Source of the DNA: Gallionellaceae bacterium
Lineage (GTDB): Bacteria > Pseudomonadota > Gammaproteobacteria > Burkholderiales > Gallionellaceae
Direction of reading: 5' to 3'
Assembly: GCA_021731185.1 (NCBI GenBank)
Contig: JAKFXW010000036.1
Location: 1 to 5,439, forward strand
DNA: 5,439 nucleotides
This document shows positions 4,592 to 5,439 of the stretch, piece after piece; within the stretch, counting starts at the first letter, position 1; each line of letters opens with the position of its first letter. The translations under genes were made by a program, and so were the position numbers. The notes under the pieces are model-generated. The model had not been told where the DNA came from. It worked only from the letters and a program-made list of their open reading frames with translations, and did not search any database.

Positions 4592-5439
4592 TTACAACCC
4601 CAACTTAGAACGAATTCTTCCAAACAGTGAGCGTTTCCCTCCACTCTCTTCCACATTGCGTACAGCAGGCGCGCTGACCTCAGCCACCATGCGCTTTCCA
4701 ACTATCAAGTAGCCGCATAAGCTGCATGCATTGACGAAATCCACCACATCACTTATTGATGAGCTGGAGGTATGCGCTACCGCCACTGGGGTCACCAACT
4801 CCTTTGAGAAATGTGCCGCCAAACGAACATGTGCCGCACGACGCGTGAGCAAACTGGATTCTGGCCAACGGCGCAACCGATAGGTGCAATCCCCCTCCAG
4901 CCAAGGCAGTAAAGAACCTTGGCCAGCACTCAATCCGGCCATCCACAAAAAAGCATCCCACGGCTTAGAAAGTACGATAGCGTTCTGTGCCTCAGCATCG
5001 CTGATGTTGAGCGCGGTGGTATTAACTGCGGCAGTTGAAGTGCTTTGCCCTAACTGAGCGAGATCAAGCAGTGTGTCTTCAAAAAACACTCTTTTTTCAG
5101 CCACAAAAAATATGGCTTTTGCCTGACCAACGTTGACTTGAAACACGCCTTCGGTGCGCTGCGCTACATCATGCAACGCCGTCAAAAATGGACTGGTTGA
5201 TGACATTTTCGGCATCGCTGATGCGCTTGGTTTAACAGTAGAATTTTGTGTGACTCCCTCTACCAGCATATTTGCAGCCGCATTCAGCACATCCAGAAAA
5301 TTCATTACGCGCAGTGGTGAATCAAGCTTGAGCGTATTGGCAGGCATTACACGCCCACCCGCCTCACCTTGCAGTACCGCCACCACTTTGCCCGCGATCC
5401 TTCCATCGGGATAATTCGCAAGCCGCGCCAAGACCTCCG
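4592..5439 (-). CDS. Unrecognised protein linked to the GTPase cluster, 5' end outside the window
   Basis: The frame is open from the right window edge to TAA at 4592, about 282 codons. An in-frame TTG at 5431 lies only 2 nt after a GGAGG-like stretch, too close to serve as a start, so the true start is probably upstream of the window. I do not recognise the family with certainty. No signal peptide or membrane segment is seen. Visible parts are an N-terminal segment (EVLARLANYPDG to about 60 codons in); a serine- and threonine-rich linker; a middle domain with FLTALHDVAQ and VFFEDTLLDLAQLG; a run LLPWLEGDCTYRLRRWPE; a helical stretch ending DVVDFVNACSLCGYL that could be a winged-helix-like fold (inference); and a basic tail RSLFGRIRSKLGL. 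Same-strand position just upstream of the GTPase gene suggests an accessory, scaffold or effector role, but the inserted palindromic element separates them. Confidence 0.75.
   Translation of the reverse strand, partial: EVLARLANYPDGRIAGKVVAVLQGEAGGRVMPANTLKLDSPLRVMNFLDVLNAAANMLVEGVTQNSTVKPSASAMPKMSSTSPFLTALHDVAQRTEGVFQVNVGQAKAIFFVAEKRVFFEDTLLDLAQLGQSTSTAAVNTTALNISDAEAQNAIVLSKPWDAFLWMAGLSAGQGSLLPWLEGDCTYRLRRWPESSLLTRRAAHVRLAAHFSKELVTPVAVAHTSSSSISDVVDFVNACSLCGYLIVGKRMVAEVSAPAVRNVEESGGKRSLFGRIRSKLGL

Noticed and set aside
4435..4701. A minus-strand ORF rich in Pro, Gly and Arg crossing the palindromic element.
   Set aside because: It is the usual chance translation of a CCCTC/GGGAG palindrome repeat and overlaps the end of the better-supported gene at 4592-5439 in another frame.

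Overview
The window looks like chromosomal DNA of a proteobacterium, probably a betaproteobacterium or a related gammaproteobacterium. The evidence is a beta/gamma-type RimO, a GTPase/roadblock operon, a PF09720-type toxin-antitoxin pair, palindromic intergenic repeats and moderate GC. A Gallionella-like iron oxidiser is only a guess. Every gene I can support lies on the minus strand, so transcription runs from right to left.

Right half (5439 to 2872): a GTPase signalling cluster. It starts with the 3' part of an unrecognised gene (4592-5439), followed by a 227-bp gap that holds a 147-bp palindromic, MITE-like element (4410-4556). Next come a Ras-like GTPase of the CvnD/MglA type (3834-4364), a roadblock/LC7 protein only 3 nt downstream (3429-3830), and a second, divergent roadblock-like protein (2872-3228) after a 200-nt gap. 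This resembles GTPase-plus-roadblock switches such as MglA/MglB and the actinobacterial conservons. The guanine-recognition motif of the GTPase reads NKPS rather than NKxD.

Middle (2828 to 1883): a RelE/ParE-type toxin-antitoxin operon (antitoxin 2375-2605, toxin 2079-2375) sits exactly between two direct repeats of about 170 bp (1883-2059 and 2664-2828). Each repeat reads, in the transcribed direction, as an intrinsic terminator followed by an extended -10 promoter. The right copy can end the GTPase operon and start the antitoxin-toxin operon. The left copy can end that operon and start the downstream metal-transporter gene. The simplest history is that a single terminator-promoter junction between the GTPase operon and the transporter gene was duplicated around the inserted module, leaving both neighbours correctly punctuated.

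Left half (1823 to 1): a ZIP-family metal transporter of the LIV-1-like type (1044-1823), then a 214-bp gap filled by a second MITE-like element with terminal inverted repeats (864-1040). The window ends in the first 276 codons of rimO (1-829), the radical-SAM methylthiotransferase that modifies ribosomal protein S12.
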